Positions 17,364 through 27,300 of a stretch of 64,000 nt of DNA are shown piece after piece (position 1 is the stretch's first letter; every line of letters begins with the position of its first letter). Source of the DNA: Legionellaceae bacterium (GTDB lineage: Bacteria > Pseudomonadota > Gammaproteobacteria > Legionellales > Legionellaceae). The stretch covers positions 14,184 through 78,183 of the forward strand of contig JAOAUB010000009.1 of the NCBI GenBank assembly GCA_030157805.1, in the 5' to 3' direction. The notes beneath the pieces are model-generated. The model did no database searches and had not been told where the DNA came from. It saw nothing but the letters and a program-made list of their open reading frames with translations. The position numbers were made by a program, and so were the translations under genes.

Positions 17364-18875
17364 ATGAATCTCGCTCTGATTAAGACCAGAAGCATGCTTG
17401 GCATTCATGCTAAGCCGGTTTCTGTTGAAGTCCATTTATCCAATGGCTTGCCTGCTTTTAACTTAGTAGGACTCGCTGAAACCGCCATCAAAGAAAGTAA
17501 AGACAGGGTACGTAGCGCCATTATCAACAGTCAGTTTGAATTTCCTTGTCGACGGATTACCGTTAATCTTGCACCCGCTGACTTACCCAAATTAGGCAGT
17601 GGTTTTGACTTGCCCATAGCTCTTGGAATATTAGCTGCATCAGGACAAATTCCAGCCACACGATTAAACGACCATGAATTTATTAGTGAACTTGCACTGA
17701 ACGGCGATCTACGTGGTGCTCCTGTTATTATTCCCGCGATTTTAGCCGCACATCGAGAACAACAGCAATTAATTATTGCAGCAAGTAACACCGAAGAAGC
17801 GGCGCTAACAGGGTATGATAATGTTTTATTTGCTCATAATTTACGTGAAATTTGCAGTTATTTAAGCCTATCGTCCTCACTTCATCCCTTGCCTCTACGA
17901 CCAGCTTCCCAAGCTGTCAACGCCTTAGTGGATTGGTCTGACATCAAAGGACAGCAACACGCCAAACAAGCCATGATTATTGCCGCTTGCGGTGGTCATA
18001 GCGTTTTATTGTATGGACCGCCAGGCAGCGGTAAAACCATGCTCGCTAAACGATTTACCAGCTTATTACCCGAATTAAGTGAGGATCAAGGACTCGAGTC
18101 CGCTGCTATTCACTGCTTACGCGGTGGAAAACCTAATTTTCAAACCTGGCGCAGCCCTCCCTTTCGCGCCCCCCATCACACAGCATCACCTGTGGCGTTA
18201 GTTGGCGGTGGTAATCCACCTAAACCCGGGGAAATATCACTGGCACACCATGGCGTTTTATTTCTTGATGAGTTACCTGAGTTTAGCCGTCAGGTTTTAG
18301 AAACCTTACGAGAACCTTTAGAATCTGGCCATATTTGTATTTCACGCGCTAGCATGCAAATGGAATTCCCTGCGCAATTTCAATTAATTGCCGCAATGAA
18401 TCCTTGCCCATGTGGACAATGGGGAAATCCGCAGGCCAACTGCACATGCAGCCCCGATCGCATTAATCGTTACCTGGCTAAACTATCGGGACCATTCCTT
18501 GATCGAATTGATTTACAAGTCAATCTAGAAGCCCTCACTCATCAAGAGTTAATCACACCCAATACGTCAGCCAACCATGAAAGCGATGCAATTAAAACCA
18601 AAGTCACCCTCATTCGAGAATTACAACTCCAACGTCAAGGCTGCCTCAATGTTAATTTATTACCTAAGAGTGCAGAATCCGTATGCGCGCTTGAGCCCGC
18701 TGAACAAAAGTTTTTACACCTCGCACTGCAACGTTTAAAACTATCCGCGCGTGCTTATCACCGCTTGCTCAAGGTGGCACGAACCATTGCCGATCTGAAA
18801 CAAGAAAAAAATGTGACTTTACATGCGCTACAGCAAGCGCTCTCTTTCAAACAAACGTTACAATCACCAAAATAA
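17364..18875 (+). CDS. comM: ComM/YifB, Mg-chelatase-like AAA+ helicase
   Basis: A 503-aa protein with an N-terminal Lon-like S5 domain (about 20-180), Walker A GPPGSGKT (about 220), Walker B LFLDELPEF and a C-terminal Mg-chelatase lid with a Cys-rich PCPCGQWG motif. ComM is a hexameric helicase that promotes branch migration during integration of transformed DNA. The length matches the family. Presence fits natural competence, known in Legionella. Confidence 0.95.
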   Translation: MNLALIKTRSMLGIHAKPVSVEVHLSNGLPAFNLVGLAETAIKESKDRVRSAIINSQFEFPCRRITVNLAPADLPKLGSGFDLPIALGILAASGQIPATRLNDHEFISELALNGDLRGAPVIIPAILAAHREQQQLIIAASNTEEAALTGYDNVLFAHNLREICSYLSLSSSLHPLPLRPASQAVNALVDWSDIKGQQHAKQAMIIAACGGHSVLLYGPPGSGKTMLAKRFTSLLPELSEDQGLESAAIHCLRGGKPNFQTWRSPPFRAPHHTASPVALVGGGNPPKPGEISLAHHGVLFLDELPEFSRQVLETLREPLESGHICISRASMQMEFPAQFQLIAAMNPCPCGQWGNPQANCTCSPDRINRYLAKLSGPFLDRIDLQVNLEALTHQELITPNTSANHESDAIKTKVTLIRELQLQRQGCLNVNLLPKSAESVCALEPAEQKFLHLALQRLKLSARAYHRLLKVARTIADLKQEKNVTLHALQQALSFKQTLQSPK

Positions 18876-18911
18876 AAAACTGCCAATCAATTAAGCATCG
18901 AGTCACTCCGT

Positions 18912-19805
18912 TTAACCCAAAACAAGTGACTCTAAGATGGCCATACGCATGTAAACGCCATTTTGTACTTGCGTCAAAATGACAGACTGGGGGCCATCAG
19001 CAATCGCACTGTCTATTTCAACGCCTCGGTTAATAGGGCCGGGATGCATAATGATCGCATCAGGCCTCGCCATTCTGATGGAATCTTGAGTTAAGGCATA
19101 TTGCGCGCGATAGTGCAGCAAATCCAATTGTTCATTATCCGCCAAACGTTCCTTTTGCACACGCAAGCCGATAACAACATCCGCGTCCTGCAAACCCTCA
19201 GATAAAACGGCCGTAACACGGCCAAAATGCAGCTCTTCAGGCTGCCAAGACGGTGGCGCCACCAAAACCAGCTCCCCAACCTGCATCAGTTTAAAAAGGC
19301 ATTGCAACGAATTCGCCACACGTGAATGACGAACATCCCCGACAATGGCAATCTTAAGATCACTTAAATTGTCTTTTTTTTCAACAATAGTCATTAAATC
19401 AAGCATCGCCTGACTAGGATGAGCATGTTGTCCATCACCCGCATTAATCACGTGCACCTTTTGATTCACAACATTTGCCACACGCTCTGGCAAACCATCC
19501 AGAGCGTGACGAATAGCAACAATAGTCACCCCCATCGCCGCCAAGGTCTGAATCGTATCCTCCATCAGCTCACCTTTAGTTTCCGAGGATGTGGATAAAT
19601 CAACGTTAACCACATTCATCGCCAAATGCTTAGCTGCCATCTCAAAACTAATACGGGTGCGTGTGCTGTTTTCATAAAACAAAGGAACTAAGGTATGTTC
19701 TAGATAAACTGGGAAATGCTGCTTGTGCTTAAAAAATAAAGCACGCTGCAACAAATGTTCAACCTGTTGTCGAGATAAATTAGCAATACTTAGAAAGTGT
19801 TTCAT
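18912..19805 (-). CDS. pyrB: Aspartate carbamoyltransferase catalytic subunit
   Basis: A 297-aa enzyme that condenses aspartate and carbamoyl phosphate in pyrimidine synthesis. The carbamoyl-phosphate motif STRTRISFEMAAK and the C-terminal HPGPINRGVEI motif are present. No pyrI regulatory subunit is adjacent. It overlaps ruvX by 4 nt. An inverted repeat GAGTCACT/AGTGACTC (18900-18907/18925-18932) spans its 3' end and faces comM, but has no T-run. Confidence 0.95.
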   Translation of the reverse strand: MKHFLSIANLSRQQVEHLLQRALFFKHKQHFPVYLEHTLVPLFYENSTRTRISFEMAAKHLAMNVVNVDLSTSSETKGELMEDTIQTLAAMGVTIVAIRHALDGLPERVANVVNQKVHVINAGDGQHAHPSQAMLDLMTIVEKKDNLSDLKIAIVGDVRHSRVANSLQCLFKLMQVGELVLVAPPSWQPEELHFGRVTAVLSEGLQDADVVIGLRVQKERLADNEQLDLLHYRAQYALTQDSIRMARPDAIIMHPGPINRGVEIDSAIADGPQSVILTQVQNGVYMRMAILESLVLG

Positions 19806-20230
19806 AGCGCTCCTGAGGTCTCAAGCAACCATTGTTCGAGTATTATGCATGCAGCGATGCTGTCAATGGGTGATTTTTTGATCTTACGGTAACCGCCTTG
19901 GGCAAACATTTCAGCACGTGCTTCAACCGTGGTTAATCGTTCATCCACTAAATAAACAGGCAAGGAAAATCGTTGCTCCAATTGTTGCGCGAAATTTCGT
20001 GCAGCTGTTGTCGTGTATTGCTCTTTACCATCAATACAGGTAGGAATACCAACAATTAGAGCCTTAGGGCGCCATTGAGCAATTAAACTATCCACACTTC
20101 GCCACTCAGGAACGCCTTCTTTAGCAGGAACAATTTTTAAAGGTTTTGCACTCCGAGTAACAGCCTGTCCAGCGGCAACGCCAATTCTTTTATAACCAAA
20201 ATCAAAACCAAGATAAACGCCAGAGGGCAT
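19802..20230 (-). CDS. ruvX: RuvX/YqgF, RNase H-fold nuclease for rRNA processing
   Basis: A 142-aa YqgF-family protein: YLGFDFGYKRIGVAAGQ at the N-terminus, a VGIPTCIDG segment and PVYLVDERLTTVEA carrying the catalytic-type acidic residue. The family trims 16S rRNA precursors and has been called a Holliday-junction resolvase. Gene order yqgE-ruvX-pyrB is common in gammaproteobacteria. Confidence 0.93.
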   Translation of the reverse strand: MPSGVYLGFDFGYKRIGVAAGQAVTRSAKPLKIVPAKEGVPEWRSVDSLIAQWRPKALIVGIPTCIDGKEQYTTTAARNFAQQLEQRFSLPVYLVDERLTTVEARAEMFAQGGYRKIKKSPIDSIAACIILEQWLLETSGAL

Positions 20231-20294
20231 GTCAGTTCACTCCTAGTAACAAAATTCAAAGAAAAATCCATCCAAGATCTTTCCCTTTGAACTT

Positions 20295-20858
20295 TCAGGC
20301 CTGACCTGTATAAAGGGACAATTCGTTCATTTTAACGCCAAGAATTCCACCTGCATATTCCCATCGCTCAGCAAAGGGAACTTCATACAATAACTCAGAC
20401 CGAAAAGGACACACGAGCCATAAATTATCTTTCAATTCTTTTTCAAATTTCTTTTCCATCCAGCCGGAATAACCCAGAGCCACAAGCACATCTTGAGGTC
20501 CACGATTGACGGCAAGGGCTCGAATAATATCATTGGAGGTCGTAACTGTCACTTCATCGCGCAGATAAAGACTTGATTGCCATTCCCCCGCTTGACGATG
20601 AATGACAAAACCTCGCTCAGGCTGAATCGGCCCACCAAACAATAAAGGTTTCTGGCTTTGCGAAACCTCTTCAGAAACGATCTTCAGCTGATCAAACACA
20701 AGCTTTAAGGGATATTCCGTCGGGCGATTAATGATAAGCCCTACAGTTCCTTGCACATGGTGCTCGCACAGATAAATGACCGAATGCTCAAAAGCAGGAG
20801 ATTTCAATGTGGGCATAGCAATCAAGAAATGGTTGGCTAATGACGTATCGCGTGCCAT
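20295..20858 (-). CDS. yqgE: YqgE/AlgH family protein
   Basis: A 187-aa DUF179 protein (SLANHFLIAMPTLKSPAFEH, LIINRPTEYPL, LFGGPIQPERGFVIH). It is widely conserved upstream of ruvX; the biochemical role is unknown, and AlgH was linked to alginate regulation in Pseudomonas. The length is typical. Confidence 0.93.
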   Translation of the reverse strand: MARDTSLANHFLIAMPTLKSPAFEHSVIYLCEHHVQGTVGLIINRPTEYPLKLVFDQLKIVSEEVSQSQKPLLFGGPIQPERGFVIHRQAGEWQSSLYLRDEVTVTTSNDIIRALAVNRGPQDVLVALGYSGWMEKKFEKELKDNLWLVCPFRSELLYEVPFAERWEYAGGILGVKMNELSLYTGQA

Positions 20859-21199
20859 ATAGCCCCTCTTTTTTAAGTGAGCTTAATTAAAGTATATAAG
20901 CTAAGTCAGGGATAACAAGTCAACAACCCTCAATTCCATGATTTAACCTAAAGAATAAAAAATTGGAGCGATTCAACTTGTTTTTTTATTACAGCAACAC
21001 AGCCAATATTTAGACGCTTTGTTTTTTAGATCTCAAAAACACAATAAAATCAAATAAAATCTATTGTGTCATCACCCTTTTTTGCGTTAAGTTAAAAAAT
21101 CAAGGACAAAATAACGATTGTTTGGAAGCGATTGATAGTCTCATGATCAATAAGCACCTAGATGATTTTTGTAGCTTTAACCAAAGGAGAAAATAAATT
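20859..21199. promoter_or_regulatory. Intergenic region and probable long leader of the cold-shock gene
   Basis: A 341-bp AT-rich gap between divergent genes. It contains a perfect inverted repeat ACACAATA/TATTGTGT (21039-21046/21062-21069), which could be a leader hairpin or an operator, and an AAAGGAG ribosome site just before the csp ATG. Cold-shock genes usually carry long structured 5' leaders, so part of this is likely transcribed. No gene is seen. Confidence 0.4.
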
Positions 21200-21439
21200 A
21201 TGGCTACCGGTGAAGTGAAGTGGTTCAATAATGCAAAAGGATGGGGATTTGTCATTCCTGAAGGCGGAGGAGAAGACATATTTGTTCATTTTTCTGCGAT
21301 CCATGGAACGGGTTATCGTACACTTGCACCTGGACAAATAATCAACTACGACTTGGTCAAAGGTGAGCGCGGTCATCATGCCACCAATGTTGTCGTGCTT
21401 GAACCTATTGACGCTGAAACGGAAGAAACGCTTGCCTAG
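21200..21439 (+). CDS. Cold-shock domain protein
   Basis: A 79-aa single cold-shock domain with RNP1 (KGWGFV) and RNP2 (DIFVHFS) intact, plus an acidic C-terminal tail (PIDAETEETLA). CspA-type proteins bind single-stranded nucleic acid and act as RNA chaperones. Strong AAAGGAG ribosome site. Which Csp paralogue it is cannot be told. Confidence 0.95.
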   Translation: MATGEVKWFNNAKGWGFVIPEGGGEDIFVHFSAIHGTGYRTLAPGQIINYDLVKGERGHHATNVVVLEPIDAETEETLA

Positions 21440-21549
21440 AAACAAACTTGGCTCTTGTTCTTTTCCCTATTGATATATACTCTTCTAACTTACCTTAACA
21501 AATTTCCTTACGTTATTGGTTAACTTAAGGATGAAGAGTATAACGTAAA

Positions 21550-22551
21550 ATGACTCACGGCGTATTATTAATTAATTTGGGAACTCCCAATGCCCCTACC
21601 ACCACCGCTGTTCGAAGCTATTTGAAAGAGTTTCTTGCCGACCCGCGCGTGATAACACTACCAACACCTTTGCGTTATCTTTTTCTTTATACCCTGATTC
21701 TTCCCTTTCGCCCACAACGTTCAGCGCGTGCTTATCAAGCAATTTGGACCGAAGAAGGTTCTCCGTTACTCGTTCACGGGCATCAACTCGTTGAAAAATT
21801 ACAAAACTATCTCGGTAAGAATTATCATGTCGTTTTAGGGATGCGCTATGGACGCCCATCGCTGCATGAAGCAATAAGCGAATTGGCTTTTTGTGATACG
21901 CTCACCGTGCTTCCCCTTTACCCACAATATTCTTCCGCAGCAACCGGTTCTTCTCTTGAGAAAATACTATCTCTGCTAAAAAAGACAACTACACTCCCTT
22001 CATTGCAAATGATTCGCGATTTTTATCAACACCCTGGCTTTATTGTTCCACAAAGTGAACAAATCAGACCTTACCTTGCCACTCATGATCATCTTTTATT
22101 AAGTTTTCATGGTGTTCCTGAAAATCAACTCAAACCAGAGCATTGCCGAAGCCTTTGTATTGGCAAGTGCCCACCGCCTGCAGCCGGGAATACAAGCTGC
22201 TATCGTGCTCAATGTTTTGCCACAAGTCAGGCGATTGCAGAGCATCTTAATCTAAACACCACTCAATATAGCGTGGCATTTCAATCCCGATTAGGACGAA
22301 TAGAATGGATAAAACCCTATTTGGACACCACGTTGCCCGAACTTGCGAAAAAAAATATTAAACGCTTGGCAATAAGCTGCCCTTCATTTGTTGCCGATTG
22401 TTTAGAAACTTTAGAGGAAATTGGATTGCGCGCCAATCAACAATGGCAAGCCTTGGGCGGTGATCAACTTACTTTAATTCCTGCATTAAATGATAACGAT
22501 GCATGGATCAAGGGAATTATTGATATCTGCAAGATTAAACATCCCAACTAA
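21550..22551 (+). CDS. hemH: Ferrochelatase
   Basis: A 333-aa enzyme that inserts ferrous iron into protoporphyrin IX, the last step of heme synthesis. The motif LLSFHGVPE carries the active-site His; LLINLGTPNAP at the N-terminus and LAISCPSFVADCLETLEEI near the C-terminus are typical. Cysteines in GKCPPPAAGNTSCYRAQC are conserved in this branch. Confidence 0.95.
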   Translation: MTHGVLLINLGTPNAPTTTAVRSYLKEFLADPRVITLPTPLRYLFLYTLILPFRPQRSARAYQAIWTEEGSPLLVHGHQLVEKLQNYLGKNYHVVLGMRYGRPSLHEAISELAFCDTLTVLPLYPQYSSAATGSSLEKILSLLKKTTTLPSLQMIRDFYQHPGFIVPQSEQIRPYLATHDHLLLSFHGVPENQLKPEHCRSLCIGKCPPPAAGNTSCYRAQCFATSQAIAEHLNLNTTQYSVAFQSRLGRIEWIKPYLDTTLPELAKKNIKRLAISCPSFVADCLETLEEIGLRANQQWQALGGDQLTLIPALNDNDAWIKGIIDICKIKHPN

Positions 22552-22622
22552 TACCAAGTTGAAAAAAATGAGTTTTATGCTATAGACATAGTATGGGCAA
22601 TTATTAAGGTAAGGTATAAATC

Positions 22623-22865
22623 ATGACAAACAGACAATTTGCAGAACGTCTTAACCGAGAGCTGGATAACATTGAAGCGCCGCTTCGTGAAGATGAGCGT
22701 GTTGAAGCATTTTCAAAAATGTTCCATATTCCCAAATTTCGCGCGGAAGCGATTCTTCACGGAATTTATCTGCCCGATGATCATTTACTCAAAGCTGTGG
22801 CTGATGAGTTTGAAATCAACGCTGACTGGCTGATTGGAAAAAGCGAAGAGCGTCAAAAACAGTGA
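22623..22865 (+). CDS. Small HTH-like (XRE-type) protein
   Basis: An 80-aa protein. Residues about 30-70 look like a helix-turn-helix of the Cro/C1 class (VEAFSKMFHIPKFRAEAIL ... LLKAVADEFEINADWLIGK), with the ending typical of XRE regulators. It lies between hemH and a minus-strand small gene. A DNA-binding role is inferred; the target is unknown. Confidence 0.7.
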   Translation: MTNRQFAERLNRELDNIEAPLREDERVEAFSKMFHIPKFRAEAILHGIYLPDDHLLKAVADEFEINADWLIGKSEERQKQ

Positions 22866-22874
22866 CTTAGCTTG

Positions 22875-22938
22875 CCCTCTTTGGCATAAAAAAAAGCCTT
22901 CTCACGCGCGAGGCGAAAGGTTTGGGGGCCAAAGAGGG
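22875..22938. repeat. Perfect 11-bp inverted repeat flanking a terminator
   Basis: CCCTCTTTGGC (22875-22885) is the exact reverse complement of GCCAAAGAGGG (22928-22938). It encloses the minus-strand terminator hairpin. The arrangement could form a long two-part stem or a small structured RNA. Confidence 0.6.
22888..22914 (-). terminator. Intrinsic terminator of the 63-aa gene
   Basis: On the minus strand a GCCTC...GAGAAGGC hairpin is followed directly by eight T (22895-22888), 45 bp after the stop of the 63-aa gene. Confidence 0.6.
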
Positions 22939-22959
22939 TATCAACCATGAACGTCGAGA

Positions 22960-23151
22960 CTAAAACTCGTTCCAAATTGCTTTTTCTTCATGAGCAGCTT
23001 CTTGATTATCGCGCAGTCGAAAAATACGTTCATGTTTTTTTATTTCTTGGATTTGTGACGCGGATTTCTCGTGAGTGAGATCAAATCGAAACAAAAACTC
23101 ATCGTAGGGACTGACATAAGCTTTATCGATATCATGCTTTGTCGTAGTCAT
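22960..23151 (-). CDS. Small conserved-type cytosolic protein of unknown function
   Basis: A 63-aa charged protein (KHDIDKAYVSPYDEFLFRFD ... KKHERIFRLRDNQEA) with a GAGGAGAG ribosome site and its own terminator, both of which support a real gene. No membrane segment, signal or known domain is recognised. The even spread of charged residues suggests a soluble, helix-rich protein. Confidence 0.65.
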   Translation of the reverse strand: MTTTKHDIDKAYVSPYDEFLFRFDLTHEKSASQIQEIKKHERIFRLRDNQEAAHEEKAIWNEF

Positions 23152-23276
23152 TCAAAACTCTCCTCAACCAATTTTTTTCTTAGAATTGTAAATTCGTGTT
23201 GGTCATTTTAACAATTTTTAATTAATATAACCATCCTAAGTAGACTCTCTGCCATCTTATTCAAAGGATTTATTTC

Positions 23277-24266
23277 ATGCCCATAAAAAAAGCTGAACTA
23301 CACACTCATCTCGAAGGAACAATTTCACCAGAGCTGTTCAAAAAACTATCTATCCGTAACCAATTACCCATTCCAACGAATTTAATCTCATCCGACGGAC
23401 AAAGCTATTGCTACCAAGATTTCCTCCACTTTTTAAAAGTCTATGATGCCGTTGCAGACTCCATTAAACACCCACGAGACTATTACGACGTTACGTTTGA
23501 TTATCTTCAATCAAACGCGCTTGAAGGTGCTATTTATATTGAAATGATGTATTCGCCCGATCACGCCGAAATGACCAGCAGTGTTCCATCACATGAACAT
23601 TTGAGCGCAATTCAACAAGCGATTAATGACGCTTATCAACAATTTAAAATTATAGGACGAATTATTATTACAGCAGTACGTCATTTTGGTGAAGAAGCCT
23701 CAATTCGTGTTGCTGAACACGGTGTTCAAGCAAAGGCTGATTTTTCTTGTGTTGTTGGATTCGGATTAGGCGGTGATGAATTGAATTTTCCTCCCAAACT
23801 ATTTAAAAAATCATATGAAATTGCAGCACACGGTGGATTACAATGCACCGTGCATGCTGGCGAACATGCCCCTGCTGCCGGCATGATTGAAGCGATGGAT
23901 TATTTACCCATTCAACGTATTGGACATGGCGTCAATGTCATTCATTCTCCAGAAACAATTGCGCGTCTTAAAGATAAGAACATCGCTCTTGAGGTTTGCC
24001 CCTCCAGCAATGTTGCTTTAGGATTATTTAAAGATCTGCCGAGTCATCCTTTAAATCGACTGCTGCAAGAAGGTTTATCGATTAGCCTGAACTCCGACGA
24101 TCCTCCGTTCTTCCGCACTAATCTTGCGCAAGAGTACGAATTAGCACAAAAGACATTTGGGTACAGTGACGCACAAATGAATCAATTCACACGAATGGCC
24201 ATTGATGCCGCATTTGTTGATGAAATAACTAAAAACGAACTAAGAGCTCGCCTAACGATGGCTTAA
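23277..24266 (+). CDS. add: Adenosine/adenine deaminase
   Basis: A 329-aa metal-dependent amidohydrolase. The zinc ligands in ELHTHLEG, the HAGE motif, RIGHGVN and the Asp of LNSDDPPFF are all present. It removes the 6-amino group from adenosine (or adenine), feeding purine salvage. The SDDP form of the last motif occurs in both adenosine and adenine deaminase branches, so substrate choice is open. Confidence 0.88.
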   Translation: MPIKKAELHTHLEGTISPELFKKLSIRNQLPIPTNLISSDGQSYCYQDFLHFLKVYDAVADSIKHPRDYYDVTFDYLQSNALEGAIYIEMMYSPDHAEMTSSVPSHEHLSAIQQAINDAYQQFKIIGRIIITAVRHFGEEASIRVAEHGVQAKADFSCVVGFGLGGDELNFPPKLFKKSYEIAAHGGLQCTVHAGEHAPAAGMIEAMDYLPIQRIGHGVNVIHSPETIARLKDKNIALEVCPSSNVALGLFKDLPSHPLNRLLQEGLSISLNSDDPPFFRTNLAQEYELAQKTFGYSDAQMNQFTRMAIDAAFVDEITKNELRARLTMA

Positions 24267-24294
24267 AACTCATGCTCTATCAACATTTAATTTT

Positions 24295-24349
24295 GGGGTT
24301 GAAGCTAAATGCGTGATGAACGGACATCGCCTGAACCCCAGTGCATTTA
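24295..24349. other. Crossed inverted repeats (possible pseudoknot) between two convergent genes
   Basis: GGGGTT (24295-24300) pairs with AACCCC (24334-24339), while TAAATGC (24306-24312) pairs with GCATTTA (24343-24349). The pairs interlock as in an H-type pseudoknot. It fills most of the 80-bp gap between add and the 1070-aa gene and includes the latter's stop codon. No T-run follows. Confidence 0.4.
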
Positions 24350-27300
24350 ATCTAAGCGCTTTTGATCTTCATTCGTTCCAGGAAATACACCCTCCACTGC
24401 TTGATTTAAAATATCACGATAAAAATCTTTTTCTTCTAAACTTAATATGGCGCACTTAAAATAAGCATTTACAGTCTCGTTAGCTGCCAACCAACATGTC
24501 AGGGATTGCGGGTCGTCTCCCCATACGGGCCTTTGGTTTTGCCCTGCATCTTCAGCCTTTTTATAGAAAAATAGATTGACGCTGATGAGAACCAAATACA
24601 CTTGCAACAGTTCTTTAACGTCCTTAAGATCGGAGTTACCATCAAATTGGGATGAAAAAAAGCCTGGTTTAGTTGAAGTACTAGATGTTAATTTTGGTTT
24701 AATCAAATTGTCACCTATCAGGTCTAATATTGGGTCCAAAGACTTTCTCATTTCAATATGGTCAGGATGATCTTCACAAAATTGTGCAAAAGCGCCTCCA
24801 ATACCCCACAATAGCTTCACTTTCTCAGAGTAACTCATCTCTTTGAATCGTCTTTTCAATACCTCTTGTAAACGGTCGCTACAACTCATCATCCCATGCT
24901 GAACGTTGAACCTTATTTCTCCTTCTGTTACGAAGCTGTTAACATAATCGAAAGAAGAATGACTATCTAATAGGTCTTCTTGCGTTTCCATGTTCAATGA
25001 AAAATAAGAAGACAATTTATCATCTAGCTCTCCACATAGTCCAAGAGCAAATAACACGTGTGTGTAATTTATAGAAGGATTAAAACTCTTATATACATCG
25101 AAGTGGTGAACATCATGATCACTGAATAAAGAACTCTGCAAAGGTTTAACCGCAGCCTTTGAACTGGCTTGACCTTTAGGAGGATTCAAAGGGTTTCGTT
25201 GAAAGGTGCCTCCCTCTCTTGCAACTTCTGTTGTGTTGTTCTGCGGTGAACGACTTATTGAACTCTGCGAAGATTTAGAAGAATTGAACAAATTGGCACG
25301 TACTCGTTCTTGATACCCCGCAGGCGTTGAACCGGGGTTTTTTTTAGGAGGATTCAAAGGGTTTCGTTGAAAGGTGCCTCCCTCTCTTGCAACTTCTGTT
25401 GTGTTGTTCTGCGGTGAACGACTTATTGAACTCTGCGAAGATTCAACCGCAGCCCCTCGACTTGCTTGATCTTTTTTTAACAGCTCAACTTCATCTTGAA
25501 GTTTTCTAAGTTGATCGACTAACTCCTGATTTTGTGGCTCCGATTTAGCTTGTCGTCGCTCAGAATCTTGACGTTGTTGAGATAACTCTTGCATAACTAT
25601 GATGTCTTGATGACGAGTAACATCAAACGAAGCCTGTGTTGCTTGTTCCACAGGTCGCGTGGGGGGGAATTTCGCCCCATCCTGCTCTACTATTTTAGAG
25701 ATTTCTGTCTTTAATGCATCAAAATGTTTTAATTTCTGAGTTATTGCCAATTGAAACTTTTCTAAACTTTCTATCTTTTTCTTTAACTCGACAATACTCT
25801 CAGAATCGCTACCGCTAGGCTTGTCACGGGCTTGCTCCTTTTGTAAAGTAGACCTGTACTTGAGGAGATTTTCCTGAGTACTGTTATCAATTAACTGACA
25901 ATACCCCAACGCAGTTTGTCTTAACGTCTCTTCACGTTGTTGCAATGCACGTAGTTTGCTATTAATTTCAGAGCTCTGTAAATCAAGATCAACTGAACTT
26001 ACACCTCGCTTCTGAGGTTGACTCATTAATCGTTCTATCTCACCAATCTTCTTAGCCAACTCATCCTGTTGTTGCTTGAGATGAAATTTTAAATCGGTTA
26101 TTGCCTGTGTCGGCATTTTCGCATCGTGCCTCATAGCCTCAATGTCTTGAGTTATAGCACGAAAGAAATCTTTTAATTTTTGAAGTTGAGTCGCTTGTTG
26201 CTGAAGCCTCTCGTTTATTTTGATTAGATGGGTATCTGTTTGTGCTTGTTTTGACTCCACACGTGATCGAAGCTCAGCAACAAGTTTCCCAGGATGAAGT
26301 GCTGATAATTCATAATTTCGCTCCTTGGGCAAAAATGTACTTGAATCATAACCACCACTTATTGTTGCCCCTTCTAAATTAGCATGAGAAAGTCGTGCAC
26401 CACGAAACTCGCAATGATGAAATCGCTTTCCTTTGGCGTTTAATTTCTCCATAGTAGCATCATTAAAATTACTATTTTCTATACTAGAAACTTTACTAAA
26501 ATCAACATCATATAAATTACTATCAACAAACTTGGTGTGATTCAGCGAGCCACCAAAAGCACAACCCCTGAAATCACAAAAGGACAAATCCTTACCCGCG
26601 AAATTCATTCTCGTTAAATCTTTTTCATTACGAGATGCCGCATGATCAGGAACATAAAATAGTTGAGTTGCGTTGGGTAATGTTAAACGCTTTTTACAAT
26701 ATTCTAAAAGAGACGATTCCGTCTGTTGTTTTTCATAGTCACTGAGTATTTTATAATCTATAGTGATCCACGTTGGTTGGTACTCCATACTGCGCTGCAG
26801 TACATTTGACCCCGAAGTTAATCTTTGTAATTGCGAACGCTCAAATAACCTATCTGAACGAGGCAAATTAACAAAACCGTATTTTGCTGCGGAATTTTTC
26901 TGAGCGTCTGTAGAAATTTTTGTGCTTGTTCCATTCGATGTGAATGAATAAATCTGACCCGTACTGTCTTGAACAGCACAATGCGAATAGGCCCCATCAG
27001 CATTAATAGTACGGGGGATGGTAATACGATCTTTTAAAGGCGTTTTGGATATCAACGATGTATCAGCAAATATCAGGCCTTGAAGTAAAATCTCTTCCGA
27101 AAAGGGAGTCTGCGATTGTTGATCACTGTAATATTTTAACATTCGTCGCGCACCAACAGCGGCAAAGTTCTGTATGTCTGACTCGGAGCTTAATCGTTGT
27201 GTGATGAAATATTGATAACGTCTAGCGGTTTCTTTGGCGATTTGCTCGATTAAAACACCCAGCGCATCTTCATGAACGTGATACTGAATCAATGCTGTTT

